Part shown: piece after piece, positions 50,855 to 61,059 of the stretch
How positions within the stretch are numbered: the stretch's first letter is position 1
Layout of the letters: each line of letters begins with the position of its first letter
Source of the DNA: Thermoclostridium caenicola
Lineage (GTDB): Bacteria; Bacillota; Clostridia; DSM-8532
Length of the DNA: 64,000 nucleotides
NCBI RefSeq assembly: GCF_900142095.1
Contig: NZ_FQZP01000002.1
Location: 1 to 64,000 of the forward strand
Reading direction: 5' to 3'
Translations under genes and position numbers: made by a program
The notes under the pieces: model-generated
The model's database searches: none
Seen by the model: the letters and a program-made list of their open reading frames with translations, nothing else
What the model was told of the DNA's origin: nothing

Positions 50855-52966
50855 CTATTCCATTTTAAACTTGCTGATGGAATCGTTCAGTACCCTGGCA
50901 ACTGTTTCAAGCTGCTCCGCATACCTGGACAGCTGCTCGATAGCCGAAAGCTGTTCCTGTGAGGATGCGGTCACCTCCTGGGTGGAAGCGGCGATCTGCT
51001 GGGATACCGAGGAAATATTTTGAATGGCCAGCAGCACGTCCGTTTTGTAGAGGTTCATGTCGGTAATTCCGTTGAGGATCTGCTCAACCTTGGCGGCAAG
51101 CTGATCCATGGAGGCCGATATCCTGTTGAACGTTTCCGTGGTATCGCTGACCGCTTTATTCTGGGAACTGATAGTTTCGTTGGCCGAGAGGGCTCTTTTA
51201 GCCAACTGAGCTGTTTGACTGCGATTGCTTTCGATAATCCTGGCGATCTCGCCGGTAGCGGTTACCGATTGCTCAGCCAGTTTCCGGATCTCATCGGCAA
51301 CAACTGCGAATCCTCTTCCCGATTCTCCGGCCCTTGCCGCTTCAATGGCAGCGTTAAGGGCAAGCAGGTTTGTCTGGTCCGCAATCTGATCAATCACCGC
51401 GATGATCTTGCCGATGGATTGTGAGTTCTTATCCAGCACCTGGATATCCGATATGATCGCCTGTCCGATTTCTGTGGTCTCCTTCGAGGCGTTTTCGAGA
51501 TTTTCCACGGCAGCCAGTCCCTGTTTTGTCAGGCGAATGGTTTCCGAAGTGAAAGTGCCGATTTCATTGGCATATCCCGAAACAGCGTTGATCCTTTCTT
51601 CGAGATCCCCCATTTTCTTATTGCACTGTTCCGCATCCCCGGCCTGATCCGCAGCTCCGGCAGCAATCTCCTCCACGGCCTTGGCAACCTCCCGGGACAC
51701 AACAGCCGCTTCCCTGGAAGTGTCGGCTATGGTCTGGGCGGACGCATTCACCTGTGAGGCCGATTCGGTGACATTCCCGATCATGTGCCTCATATTCTCT
51801 ATCACGACATTGAATGCCTTGGCCAGGGTGCCAAACTCATTCCTGCGCCCGCCGTTAAACCTTACGGTCAGATCACCCTCGGAGACTTGCCTGGATACCT
51901 GCAAGACATGGCTCACAGCCCGGCTTATCCCTATTGCCATCAGGAGGCCGACGGCAACAGCGAAAGCCGAAACCAGGACGGTCAGAATCAGGGTGATCTG
52001 GCGGATGTCCGCCGCCCTGGCTGAGAAATTCGACGTGGGTATCAGGCCGACCAGGTTATATCCGGTTTCTCCAATGGTACTGTATACGGTAAGATACTCG
52101 CCGTTCTTGTATGCAGTGACTTCGGAACCCTTTCCGGCTTCATTGGCAACAATATCAGCATAAAGGGCAGTGTTGACCACCTGGTTCTCCGGGACGGAGG
52201 TGTCCATAACCTCGCTGGCACCGTCTTTCATCATATAGGCTATATCCCGGCCGTCCGGACTGATGAGATGCAGTTCGCTGCCGTCTCCCAGCTGGACGTC
52301 CATGAGCGCATTGGAAACCAGGTTGGTTTTCACGGTAATAACAAGGATTCCCTGTATCTCAGAGGTATAGGGATTCTTGATGAGCCTTGCCAGCGCCATG
52401 GCATAGGATGCCATGTCGGGCACCTGGCCCTCAAGTTCATAAAGGGATCCGACCCAGAAGGCATAACCGTCCTTCTCCTTTGCCAGGCTGAACAGTTGCC
52501 CATCCTTTATGTTTTCCAGGGCTGCCTTTTCCACCTTCCTGAAGGAGGCCGATACAGGTTTTTTCCCTTCCAGCAGGAGAATGATGTCATCGATCAGCGC
52601 ATTCTCCAGCTTGATGCTTGACATGAATTCAGTCAGGTTCATCTGGAGATTGGCATCGTCCTCCTTGGCGGTGACATACTTTATGAAATTGGTATTCATG
52701 ATAATCTGGTTGCAATCGGCTTCCACGCCCGAATAGGAAAGCTGCAGGTATTTTCCGACCTGCTCAATGATTTGAAAGGTGGATTCCTCGGCAGTCTGCC
52801 TGATGGACTTAAAAGCCCGGTTATACGAAAACAAGCCCAGGAAAACAATGGGAATAATCATGAACAGCACTGCCGCAAGCAACCGGGTCCGTATGCTGTA
52901 AAACCATTGCGACATGCCGCCTCCGGTCTTGAAATATTTCTTGAGTTCCCTGAAAACGTTCATCAT
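50855..52966 (-). CDS. Methyl-accepting chemotaxis protein with Cache-type sensor
   Basis: 703 residues: cytoplasmic start, first membrane helix about 28-50 ([18 protein letters not shown]), an extracellular double-Cache-like domain to about 320 (with [13 protein letters not shown] and [13 protein letters not shown]), a second helix about 325-350, HAMP to about 400, and the signalling coiled coil. The hairpin tip [21 protein letters not shown] and [18 protein letters not shown] are intact, so it can talk to CheA/CheW. The ligand is unknown. The other chemotaxis genes are not in the window. The start ATGATG has only a weak ribosome binding site. Confidence 0.92.
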   Translation of the reverse strand: MMNVFRELKKYFKTGGGMSQWFYSIRTRLLAAVLFMIIPIVFLGLFSYNRAFKSIRQTAEESTFQIIEQVGKYLQLSYSGVEADCNQIIMNTNFIKYVTAKEDDANLQMNLTEFMSSIKLENALIDDIILLLEGKKPVSASFRKVEKAALENIKDGQLFSLAKEKDGYAFWVGSLYELEGQVPDMASYAMALARLIKNPYTSEIQGILVITVKTNLVSNALMDVQLGDGSELHLISPDGRDIAYMMKDGASEVMDTSVPENQVVNTALYADIVANEAGKGSEVTAYKNGEYLTVYSTIGETGYNLVGLIPTSNFSARAADIRQITLILTVLVSAFAVAVGLLMAIGISRAVSHVLQVSRQVSEGDLTVRFNGGRRNEFGTLAKAFNVVIENMRHMIGNVTESASQVNASAQTIADTSREAAVVSREVAKAVEEIAAGAADQAGDAEQCNKKMGDLEERINAVSGYANEIGTFTSETIRLTKQGLAAVENLENASKETTEIGQAIISDIQVLDKNSQSIGKIIAVIDQIADQTNLLALNAAIEAARAGESGRGFAVVADEIRKLAEQSVTATGEIARIIESNRSQTAQLAKRALSANETISSQNKAVSDTTETFNRISASMDQLAAKVEQILNGITDMNLYKTDVLLAIQNISSVSQQIAASTQEVTASSQEQLSAIEQLSRYAEQLETVARVLNDSISKFKME

Positions 52967-53162
52967 CCGTCAACCTACTTTCTGTATACATAGTGAGCGG
53001 GCTTTAGATGCCTGATCCTATTTACCAACTCCTGACCAGGTTGAATCAAAAAATTAGGAATTCTCGCGGATAATCTGTCAAAAAATAGTATACCCAGGAA
53101 CGTTCCCCATATGGGCTTCCCGGGTATAATGGCTGTATAAAACCTTTTTCGGTTTTCCTGGG

Positions 53163-53981
53163 CTAGATGAACAACAACAGGCTGACAGCCATGACGAGCA
53201 TGCCTGCCACCAGGCCATAAATGGACAGATGGGCCTCGCCGTATTCGCGTGCCGTTGGCAGCAGTTCGTCCAGAGAAATAAAGACCATGATGCCTGCAAC
53301 GCCGGCGAAAAGAATTCCGTAAACCGCATCATTGAAGAACCGATACAGGATCAGGTAGCCGATGATGGCACCCAGGGGTTCCGACAGGCCTGACAGGAAC
53401 GAGAGGGAAAAAGCTTTTTTTCTGCTGCCCGTTGCATAGTAGACAGGCACGGAAACCGCTATTCCCTCGGGAATATTATGGATGGCTATGGCCACCGCTA
53501 TCGCAACGCCGAGCGTGGGATCCTTGACGGCGGAGGTAAAGGTGGCAAGGCCTTCGGGAAAATTGTGAATGGCAATGGCCAGCGCCGTAAACAGCCCCAT
53601 CCGCATCAGGACACCCTGGCATTTGGCCGCCTCAGGCGAGTTGATGTCCTCGATCATGCGGCATTCGTGAGGATTTTCAGTGGACGGAACCAGTTTGTCA
53701 ATCAGCCCGATCAAAAGCATTCCGCCAAAGAATGCCGCCACGGTTATCCATGACCCCGTTTTCTCCCCATACACCCTGATCAGGGAATCCTTGGCCTTGA
53801 AAAAGATTTCTATCATGGACACATAGATCATGACGCCGGCCGAAAAACCCAATGCCACCGAAAGGAACCGGGTATTCGTCTTTTTGGCAAAGAAGGCCAG
53901 TGCGCTTCCGATTCCTGTGGACAAACCCGCAAGCAGCGTCAGACCAAAAGCGTACAGCAGGTTTTCAAAGTTGAGATCCAT
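53163..53981 (-). CDS. zupT: ZIP-family metal transporter (ZupT-like)
   Basis: Takes up zinc or other divalent metals. 272 residues with about eight helices; metal-binding motifs [10 protein letters not shown] near 155-165 and [12 protein letters not shown] near 185-197 are both intact, with [10 protein letters not shown] in the following helix. The ATG at 53981 has GGGGG six bases upstream; longer in-frame starts are unlikely. Single gene. Confidence 0.92.
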   Translation of the reverse strand: MDLNFENLLYAFGLTLLAGLSTGIGSALAFFAKKTNTRFLSVALGFSAGVMIYVSMIEIFFKAKDSLIRVYGEKTGSWITVAAFFGGMLLIGLIDKLVPSTENPHECRMIEDINSPEAAKCQGVLMRMGLFTALAIAIHNFPEGLATFTSAVKDPTLGVAIAVAIAIHNIPEGIAVSVPVYYATGSRKKAFSLSFLSGLSEPLGAIIGYLILYRFFNDAVYGILFAGVAGIMVFISLDELLPTAREYGEAHLSIYGLVAGMLVMAVSLLLFI

Positions 53982-54121
53982 GGACATCCCCCTTTCACCA
54001 CGGAGCATCAGTCGCCCCAAACACGCATGCAATTATCTGAAACATCGCAGCAGGGTCGATTCCCTGCGTTTGGAAACGTTTTTCGGGAAGCCCTGCCGGT
54101 AATCATTGCTCTTTTGTCCGC

Positions 54122-55561
54122 TCAAACGACCGAGTATTTTTCAAGCAGCTTATTCTTGGTATCCCACAGGGGTTTGGACAGGTCCACATAGTACTCATGA
54201 GGATTCTCGAAGCGCTTCACTTCATCCCAAAGACTATCAATCTGCTCCATGCAGTATTGCCGGATAGCTTTGAGCGGCGGGCTCTGGTAGACGCACTCGC
54301 CGTTTATGAAGATAGGCTCCAGTAGTTTCCTGGCCCGGAAATTCACCAGGGTCTTGCGCTTCCAGGTATAGTCGGGGTCGAAAATCTCGTAAGGCCGTGT
54401 ATCATCAATGACCTCGTCATGGTGGGTCAGAACATCGGCCAGGGCCTTGCCGCTTTCCCTGTCGTAAAGCCGCCAGACCTGCTTGAAACCGGGATTGGTT
54501 ATCTTGCCCACATTCTCGCTCAGCTTGATCTTGGGGATGATTTTGTCCCCTTCGATGATGGCGGCCAGTTTGTAAACCCCGCCGAATACCGGCTCCGAGC
54601 GTGATGTGATCAGGCGTTCGCCGACGCCGAACATATCCACCCTCGCTCCCTGGATCAGGATGTCACGGATGATATACTCATCCAGCGAGTTTGAGGCCAT
54701 GATCCTGCAATCCGGGAAACCGGCTTCATCCAGCATTTTCCTGGCTACATTGGACAGGTAGGTGATATCGCCCGAATCAATCCGAATGGCCTTCGGCCTG
54801 TAGCCCATGGGCACAACCACCTCGTTGAAGGTGCGGATGGCATTGGGGACCCCTGATTTCAGGACATTGTAGGTATCCACCAGCAGGACGCAGTTATCCG
54901 GATAGGCCCTGGCATAGGCCTTGAAAGCCTCCAGCTCGGAATCGAACATCTGGATCCAACTGTGGGCCATGGTCCCCATGGCGGGAATATTGAATTCCCT
55001 CTCGCAGATGGTGCAGGAAGTTCCGATGCATCCGCCGATATAGGCAGCCCGGGCTCCATAGATGGCCCCGTCGTAGCCCTGGGCCCTCCTGGAGCCGAAC
55101 TCAACCACCGGACGTCCCTTGGCGGCGCGCACGATGCGGTTGGCCTTGGTGGCAATCAGCGACTGGTGGTTGATGGTCAAAAGGATCATGGTTTCAATGA
55201 GCTGTGCCTGAATAACCGGCCCCCTGACCACCACGATGGGCTCGTTGGGAAATATGGGCGTACCTTCCGGGATTGCCCATACATCACAGGAGAAACGGAA
55301 GTTCTTCAGATAGTCCAGGAAGGCTTCGTCGCACCCCTTCTGGCGAAGAAAGGCGATATCCTCATCCTTGAACTCAAGGTTTTTCAGATACTCGATCAGC
55401 TGCTCCACGCCGGCCATTATGGCAAAACCACCGTTATCCGGCACTTTTCTGAAAAACATATCGAATATGGCCGTCCGTTCCCCGAGGCCATTCTTCAGAT
55501 AGCCGTTTCCCATACTGAGTTCGTAAAAGTCAGTCAGCATTGTCAGGTTTTTTCCTTCCAT
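54122..55561 (-). CDS. pncB: Nicotinate phosphoribosyltransferase
   Basis: Salvages nicotinate into NAD by making nicotinate mononucleotide. 479 residues: MLTDFYELSMGNGYL near 8-22, VEFGSRRAQGYDGAIYGARAAYIGG near 152 with the catalytic His later in GTMAHSWIQMF near 200, and IRIDSGDITYLSN near 260. It lies downstream of an NrtR-like Nudix regulator on the same strand, which points to regulation by NAD status. Confidence 0.95.
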   Translation of the reverse strand: MEGKNLTMLTDFYELSMGNGYLKNGLGERTAIFDMFFRKVPDNGGFAIMAGVEQLIEYLKNLEFKDEDIAFLRQKGCDEAFLDYLKNFRFSCDVWAIPEGTPIFPNEPIVVVRGPVIQAQLIETMILLTINHQSLIATKANRIVRAAKGRPVVEFGSRRAQGYDGAIYGARAAYIGGCIGTSCTICEREFNIPAMGTMAHSWIQMFDSELEAFKAYARAYPDNCVLLVDTYNVLKSGVPNAIRTFNEVVVPMGYRPKAIRIDSGDITYLSNVARKMLDEAGFPDCRIMASNSLDEYIIRDILIQGARVDMFGVGERLITSRSEPVFGGVYKLAAIIEGDKIIPKIKLSENVGKITNPGFKQVWRLYDRESGKALADVLTHHDEVIDDTRPYEIFDPDYTWKRKTLVNFRARKLLEPIFINGECVYQSPPLKAIRQYCMEQIDSLWDEVKRFENPHEYYVDLSKPLWDTKNKLLEKYSVV

Positions 55562-55659
55562 GATTTGCGCCTCTTTCTGTCAGATTTCAGTTTTTGATAA
55601 GTATTTCAGCGACACCGGCCGATATCCTGCCGGCCATACACGTCAACCGGGATATTGGT

Positions 55660-56586
55660 TCAGCCGCTCCCTCTCTCCCAGTCTTCAGCATTCAGAATTC
55701 CCCGGTACATATAGAGCTTGGACGGCCTGTGTCCCGCATCCTTTTTATACCGATTGGTTTCCACAACCCGGTCGGCTATCTTTCTCCGGAAATTGGCCTT
55801 GAGAAGCTCCCTGTCCAGGATGACTTCGTATACCTGCTGGAGCTCGGTCAGGGTGAAGTACTGCGGCATCAGGTTAAAGGCAATATCCGTATACTCCACC
55901 TTGTTCCTCAGGCGCTCAATCCCGTACGCAATGATCCGCGCATGATCAAAGGCGATTCCTCCCGGATCCTCAATGGTGGTCTCCCACCGGCTGATCTTCC
56001 CTTCGGTTTTCAGGGTTTGCTTGAGCACAGCCGTCAGGGTCTCATTTTCATGATGGAGGGTCAGCCGGCAATAGCGCTCACAGGTTGTATTGTCTCCGTC
56101 CATCGTTTTTTCTTCCTTGAAGACCCTGTAGGTTACCGTAAACCACCGGGCATCATCGGCATCATCGCTGGCTTTGATGTCCAGCACGGAGCTGTCGGTC
56201 AGCGACAGGTACGAGGTGCTGATGATCCTGGTCCTCGGGTCCCTGTTGGGATCACCCCAGGTATACAGTTGTTCCAGATAGACATTTTCAATACCGGTTT
56301 CTTCCTTGAGCTCCCTGTAGGCGGCCTCCTCCAGGCTCTCGTGCATGCCGACAAAACCTCCCGGCAGAGCCCATTGACCAATGCAGGGGTGATCTCCCCT
56401 CTTGATCATCAGAAGTTTCAGCGCCTTTTCCGGGAGCTTTCTGTAATTGTCGCTCACTTCGTTGGTTACCGTGAAAATAAGCATGTCAACTGTTACTGAA
56501 GGCCTGTCGTACTTTGCAGGATCGTAACTGGCCAAAAACTCTTCTTCGGTGAGGCCCATCTTGTTCACAGCTTGATTACGGCTCAT
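55660..56586 (-). CDS. NrtR-like Nudix transcription regulator / Nudix hydrolase
   Basis: 308 residues: Nudix domain with an intact box, GGFVGMHESLEEAAYRELKE continuing ETGI near 80-105. A C-terminal domain (ITEDP... EYTDIAFNLMPQYFTLTELQQVYEVILDR and REL-KANFRRKI near 225-260) is the winged helix of the NrtR family. NrtR regulators sense ADP-ribose or related NAD metabolites and repress NAD genes; adjacency to pncB supports this. The intact Nudix box means hydrolysis may be retained, for example of ADP-ribose. The ATG at 56586 is preceded by GAGGG/ACGGAG; the GTG at 56604 has no ribosome binding site. Confidence 0.85.
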   Translation of the reverse strand: MSRNQAVNKMGLTEEEFLASYDPAKYDRPSVTVDMLIFTVTNEVSDNYRKLPEKALKLLMIKRGDHPCIGQWALPGGFVGMHESLEEAAYRELKEETGIENVYLEQLYTWGDPNRDPRTRIISTSYLSLTDSSVLDIKASDDADDARWFTVTYRVFKEEKTMDGDNTTCERYCRLTLHHENETLTAVLKQTLKTEGKISRWETTIEDPGGIAFDHARIIAYGIERLRNKVEYTDIAFNLMPQYFTLTELQQVYEVILDRELLKANFRRKIADRVVETNRYKKDAGHRPSKLYMYRGILNAEDWERGSG

Positions 56587-56608
56587 GGCTCCGTATACCC
56601 TCACTTGT

Positions 56609-56624
56609 TATTATAATGATAATA
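56609..56624. promoter_or_regulatory. Operator candidate for the NrtR-like regulator
   Basis: Inverted repeat TATTAT-AATG-ATAATA between the promoter and the start of the Nudix regulator, in the position expected for autoregulation. Confidence 0.45.
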
Positions 56625-56641
56625 TCAATTTATTAATATGG

Positions 56642-56670
56642 ATTATACCTTTCCCTGATACATCCGTCAA
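56642..56670 (-). promoter_or_regulatory. Sigma-A promoter of the Nudix regulator-pncB genes
   Basis: On the minus strand TTGACG (complement of 56665-56670), 17-bp spacer, TATAAT (complement of 56642-56647). Confidence 0.8.
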
Positions 56671-56697
56671 TAGCCTAATCAATGACGGACGCGTTAT

Positions 56698-56732
56698 AAG
56701 TCTTTTAAAAGACTTACAAATAATGCTATAAT
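56698..56732 (+). promoter_or_regulatory. Promoter and 18-bp palindrome upstream of the binding-protein array
   Basis: AAGTCTTTTAAAAGACTT (56698-56715) is a perfect palindrome that covers the -35 region (TTTAAA at 56704-56709); TATAAT follows at 56727-56732 with a 17-bp spacer. The position suggests a repressor or activator site. Confidence 0.5.
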
Positions 56733-56809
56733 ATCATTAACCATACACGATGCCTTGTTCCAGGGATCGATGCACGGGACAGGCATACCACCCACAAGGA
56801 GGTTCCGTC

Positions 56810-58327
56810 GTGAAGCGTTTTGCAGCCGTGTTACTGGGTTTTATGATCATGATATCGCTGTCAGGATGCGGCAGGATGAATGCCGGTCCGGAAGACCCGG
56901 ATATTCCGGTGGCATCCGAAGACTTTGTCCCGGCAGAATTGCTTGATGATCCCATCAAACATACCGCTGAAAACACAGTTATTGATCCCGGCATCATCAA
57001 TGATAACGCTAACGATAGCAACGATGCTGCGGATGATCCTCATGAGGATTCCGAAACAGCCCCGCATTCCCCCGGCAGAAATTTCATCAATGTCTATTGG
57101 GCAACAGAGGAACTCTATCAAATCGTTATGCGATATAAGGAACTGCATCCCGATTTTCCCTATGAAATCAGGGCAAAAGAATTAAGCGTCCTGCCTGATG
57201 AATATTATCCGGCCCTTGACAAACTGCTTGAGGCCGACAATGATGATATGCCTGATATCTATTGCATTGAGAGCTCATATGTGAAGGCATATACTCAGGG
57301 GGACAAATCCCGGTATGCGGCAACCTATAAGGAACTTGGGCTTGACGTGGATAATCTTTTGAAAAAGGCAGATATTCCTCAGTATGTCATTGATATGGGT
57401 ACAAACGCTGACGGTGAGGTGGTTGCCCTCGGTTATCTGGGAACCGGCGGCGCTTTCATCTATCGCCGCTCCATCGCCAAGGATGTTTGGGGTACCGACA
57501 ACCCTGAAATCATCAAAAGCAAAATCGGTCCCGGCTGGGACAGGTTTTTCAAAGCAGCAGCCGAGTTAAAAAATAAGGGATATGCCATCGTGTCCGGATA
57601 CAATGACGTTTGGTATTGCGTCGAAGGCAGTGCGGAAAAGCCCTGGGTTATTGACGGCAAGTTATATATAGACCCTGCGCGAGAAGCCTTCCTTGACATC
57701 GCCAAGCGTCTTTATGATAACGAATACATTAACCATACGATCCCATGGAGAGACGACTGGTTTGCCGACATGATGGATACCGGACCAAAGAAAGTCTTCG
57801 GGTACTTCGGCCCGGCATGGCTGATTAACTATGTCATAAAAAATTCATGCGGCGGCGAAAAGCCCGGGGAAGGAACCTATGGCGACTGGGCGGTGTGCGA
57901 ACCTCCGGCGGGTTTCTTCTGGGGTGGCAACTGGATCTTCGTCAACAAGCATTCACCCTTTAAGGAGGATTTGGCCCGCCTGGTCGAATGGATTACCCTT
58001 GACTGTTCAGAAAACGGATTCCAGTATGCATGGGCCAGCGGCACTTTCCCTGGCAATTATGGGTATCTGGAGGCGGTTCCTTCCGGTACTGTTATGAGGA
58101 ATGTATCAGGCGTTATGGATTTTCTGGGCAACCAGGATATGTTTGATATGCTTGACAAGTGTGCCAGGCTTGCAAACGGCAGGAACAAAAGCCCGTATGA
58201 TGAAACCATCAACTATCACTGGCTTACTGCTGTCCGTACATATGTGGAAGGCTGGAAAACAAGGGAACGGGCTATAGCAGACTTTAAGCGAGCGGTAGAA
58301 AACGAACTTGGCATTAAAGCTGAATAA
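56810..58327 (+). CDS. Orphan sugar-binding lipoprotein, array copy 1
   Basis: 505 residues: signal peptide and lipobox LSGC near 18-21, then an unusually long acidic and Asn/Asp/Ile-rich linker (to about 80) and an extracellular solute-binding protein family 1 domain. It shares long blocks with the 9552-11006 protein (GGAFIYRRSIAKDVWGTDNP and KPGEGTYGDWAVCEPPAGFF), so it is a paralogue. GTG start with AGGAGG seven bases upstream. No permease or ATPase is adjacent; it may feed the permeases at 7630-9455 or act as a sensor or scavenging receptor. The next copy follows after 17 bases. Confidence 0.9.
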   Translation: MKRFAAVLLGFMIMISLSGCGRMNAGPEDPDIPVASEDFVPAELLDDPIKHTAENTVIDPGIINDNANDSNDAADDPHEDSETAPHSPGRNFINVYWATEELYQIVMRYKELHPDFPYEIRAKELSVLPDEYYPALDKLLEADNDDMPDIYCIESSYVKAYTQGDKSRYAATYKELGLDVDNLLKKADIPQYVIDMGTNADGEVVALGYLGTGGAFIYRRSIAKDVWGTDNPEIIKSKIGPGWDRFFKAAAELKNKGYAIVSGYNDVWYCVEGSAEKPWVIDGKLYIDPAREAFLDIAKRLYDNEYINHTIPWRDDWFADMMDTGPKKVFGYFGPAWLINYVIKNSCGGEKPGEGTYGDWAVCEPPAGFFWGGNWIFVNKHSPFKEDLARLVEWITLDCSENGFQYAWASGTFPGNYGYLEAVPSGTVMRNVSGVMDFLGNQDMFDMLDKCARLANGRNKSPYDETINYHWLTAVRTYVEGWKTRERAIADFKRAVENELGIKAE

Positions 58328-58344
58328 AAGAAGGAGGTTCCCGT

Positions 58345-59778
58345 ATGAAACGTTTTAAAGCCCTATTGCTTTCTTGTCTTATCCTCATACCCTTGTCAGC
58401 ATGCAACACAGCAAGCCAGGTTCCGGGAAGCCCTGATACAACTCCTGCCCTAACCGAGGATGCTGTGCCTTCTGAACCGGCAGATAGTGCCGATAAAGAT
58501 GCTGATAACAGGCCGGATGCGCCTGCGAGAAAACATCTCAACGTTTACAGCGCATCATATGATTCGTTTAGGATCGTAGAAAAATATAAGGAACTCCATC
58601 CTGAATTCCCCTATGATCTAAAGTTTAACACCTTTGCCACTATGGATGGCGACTTCCATGTGGCGCTGGATGAGTGTCTTAAAGCGAACAATGACCTGAC
58701 ACCCGATATCTACTTCATAAAAAGCGTACAGGTGAAGCGATATGTCGAAGGGGAGCAATCCCACTATGCGCTGCCATACAAAGAGCTGGGGATCGATGTG
58801 GATAATCTCATAAAGGAAGCCGATATCCCCCAGTATGTCATCGACATGGGCACCAATGCCGAGGGGCAGATCGTTGCCCTCGGTTATGAGGGAACCGGCG
58901 GTGCTTTCATCTATCGTCGCTCCATTGCAAAGGATGTCTGGGGCACCGACGATCCGGAAATCATCAAAGACAAAATCGGTCCGGGCTGGGATAAATTCCT
59001 GGAAGCTGCGGCCCAACTGAAAGCCAGGGGATATGGCATCCTATCCTCATATGAGGATATTTGGCCGCCTGTAATAGGCAGTGCGGAAGTACCATGGGTC
59101 GTTGACGGCAAACTCACCATTGATCCGAAGCGCGAGGCCTTCCTTGACCTGGCAAAGCAGCTCCATGACAACGGGTACACCAATAACACCGAACCCTGGA
59201 TGGGAGAATGGGTTGCGGATATGATGGATGCCGGCGGGAAAAAAATCTTCGGTTACTTCGGGCCTTCATGGTTCGTCAATTATGTTTTGAATTTAAAAGG
59301 GGCATGCGGCGGGGAAAAGCTGGGTGAAGGCACCTACGGCGACTGGGCTGTTTGCGAACCTCCTATGGGCTTCTTCTGGGGCGGCGAATGGGTTTTTGTC
59401 AATAAAAACTCGCCGCTTAAAGAGGAGCTGGGCGACTTAATCAAATGGATTACCCTGGACAGTTCCGAGACCGGTTTTCAGTATTTCCTGGCTAATGGCT
59501 TATTCGATGATGGGATACGGAATGCGGTCACATCGGGCGCTGTGATGCAGAAAGTCTCCGGAACCTCGGATTTTGTCGGTTATCAGGATATGTTTCAGGT
59601 ATTCGGCAAGGCAGCAAAGCTCGCAAACGGTAAAAACATAACTCAATACGATGAATTCATCAATGCGTATTTTCGTGAACAGGTAAGAGAATATGCGGAA
59701 GGGCGAAAAACCAGGAAGCAGGCTATAACGGACTTTAAACAGGCCGTAATGGACAATCTGGGCATAGATGTGGAATAG
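58345..59778 (+). CDS. Orphan sugar-binding lipoprotein, array copy 2
   Basis: 477 residues, close paralogue of copy 1. The lipobox is LSAC near 18-21 and a short linker rich in Asp, Ala and Pro follows. The binding domain keeps GGAFIYRRSIAKDVWGTDDP and LGEGTYGDWAVCEPPMGFFW. The leader (GAAGGAGGTTCCCGT before ATG) is nearly identical to that of copy 1, which points to duplication of the whole unit. The middle of the protein (PDIYFIKSVQVKRYVEG) differs most between copies, the part likely to line the binding site. Confidence 0.9.
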   Translation: MKRFKALLLSCLILIPLSACNTASQVPGSPDTTPALTEDAVPSEPADSADKDADNRPDAPARKHLNVYSASYDSFRIVEKYKELHPEFPYDLKFNTFATMDGDFHVALDECLKANNDLTPDIYFIKSVQVKRYVEGEQSHYALPYKELGIDVDNLIKEADIPQYVIDMGTNAEGQIVALGYEGTGGAFIYRRSIAKDVWGTDDPEIIKDKIGPGWDKFLEAAAQLKARGYGILSSYEDIWPPVIGSAEVPWVVDGKLTIDPKREAFLDLAKQLHDNGYTNNTEPWMGEWVADMMDAGGKKIFGYFGPSWFVNYVLNLKGACGGEKLGEGTYGDWAVCEPPMGFFWGGEWVFVNKNSPLKEELGDLIKWITLDSSETGFQYFLANGLFDDGIRNAVTSGAVMQKVSGTSDFVGYQDMFQVFGKAAKLANGKNITQYDEFINAYFREQVREYAEGRKTRKQAITDFKQAVMDNLGIDVE

Positions 59779-59864
59779 AAACCACACACTCCCACCCAGA
59801 GCGGAGCCCTATCTTTACCAGTTTGCTGATGAAGGTTATCATTCAAACTTGAAGAGGTTCTTTC

Positions 59865-61033
59865 ATGAAACGCTTTGCAGTCTTGTTTACATGTTTTCTG
59901 CTTCTCATGCAGCTATACGGTGGCGCTTGACGAAAGCCTCACCGCCGGGCGTGATGACGCGCCGGATATTTACGTTGTCGAATCCGCAGACATAAGAAAA
60001 TATGCCGCAGGGGATATGGCCCGGTACGCGGCGCCGTACAAAGACCTTGGCCTCGATATGGATACTCTCGTCAAAGAAGCCGACATTGCCCGTTACGTCC
60101 TGGATATTGGACCAATCCGGACGGGGAGATCGTAGCCCTTTCCTATGAAGGAACCGGCGGCGCTTTCATCTATCGTCGTTCCATCGCAAAGGATGTCTGG
60201 GGCACCGACGACCCGGAGACCATCAAAGATAAAATTGGACCGGACTGGGATAAATTCCTGGAAGCGGCGGCCAAGCTGAAAGCCAGGGGTTACAGCATCG
60301 TGTCCGGATACGATGATATCTGGTACGCTGTATATAACAGCGCGGAAATACCCTGGATCGTTGACGGCAAACTGACCATAGACCCAAGCGCGCGGCCTTC
60401 CTGGATCTGGCAAAACAGCTCCATAACAAGGGATACACCAATAATACCCTCAGTTGGACCGATGATTGGTATGCCGGTATGAAAGACGCCGGTCCGAAGA
60501 AGGTCTTTGGATACCTGGGGCCATCATGGTTTGTGGACTATGTATTGAAGGGGAACTGCGGCGGTGAAGCAATCGGCGAAGGAACCTATGGCGATTGGGC
60601 GGTATGTGAGCCTCCGGTGGGCTTCTTCTGGGGTGGTGAATGGATCTTTGCCAATAAGCACTCTCCGCACAAGGAAGCCTTAGGCGTAATCATCAGGTGG
60701 ATTACCCTGGATACTTCTGAGACCGGCCTGCAATACTTATGGGCCAATGGCCAAATCGACCGGCAGGGCGAGCAGATGGCGGCAGTGTCCGGCACGGTCA
60801 TGCGGAAGGTTTCCGCAGAAACAGATATTCTCGGTTACCAGGATATGTTTGATGTCTTTGACCGGGCTGCCAGGCTCGCCAGGGGTGATAACGCCACACA
60901 TTACGACGTGTTGATCAACAGCTATTGGCTTCAGCAGGTCGGTGAATACGCGGAAGGCCGGAAGACCAGGGCGCAGGCCATCGCAGACTTCAAGCAGGCC
61001 GTAAAGGACAACCTGGATATAACCGTGGAATAA
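59865..61033 (+). pseudogene. Orphan sugar-binding lipoprotein, array copy 3, broken
   Basis: Starts with a normal signal peptide (MKRFAVLFTCFLLLM) but runs into a stop near 59928. An internal deletion of about 90 codons joins it out of frame to the region homologous to residue 100 of copy 2 (YTVALDESL). Two further single-base deletions are evident by comparison with copy 2: near 60110 (after LDIG) and near 60385 (after LTIDP). The final frame (MKDAGPKKVFGYLGPSWF to ITVE) is intact to the stop at 61033. With three frame breaks and no lipobox it cannot make a functional receptor. The C-terminal 184 residues remain clean, so decay is recent. Confidence 0.9.
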
Positions 61034-61059
61034 AGCCTTGAAACCATGGTAAAAGGACC

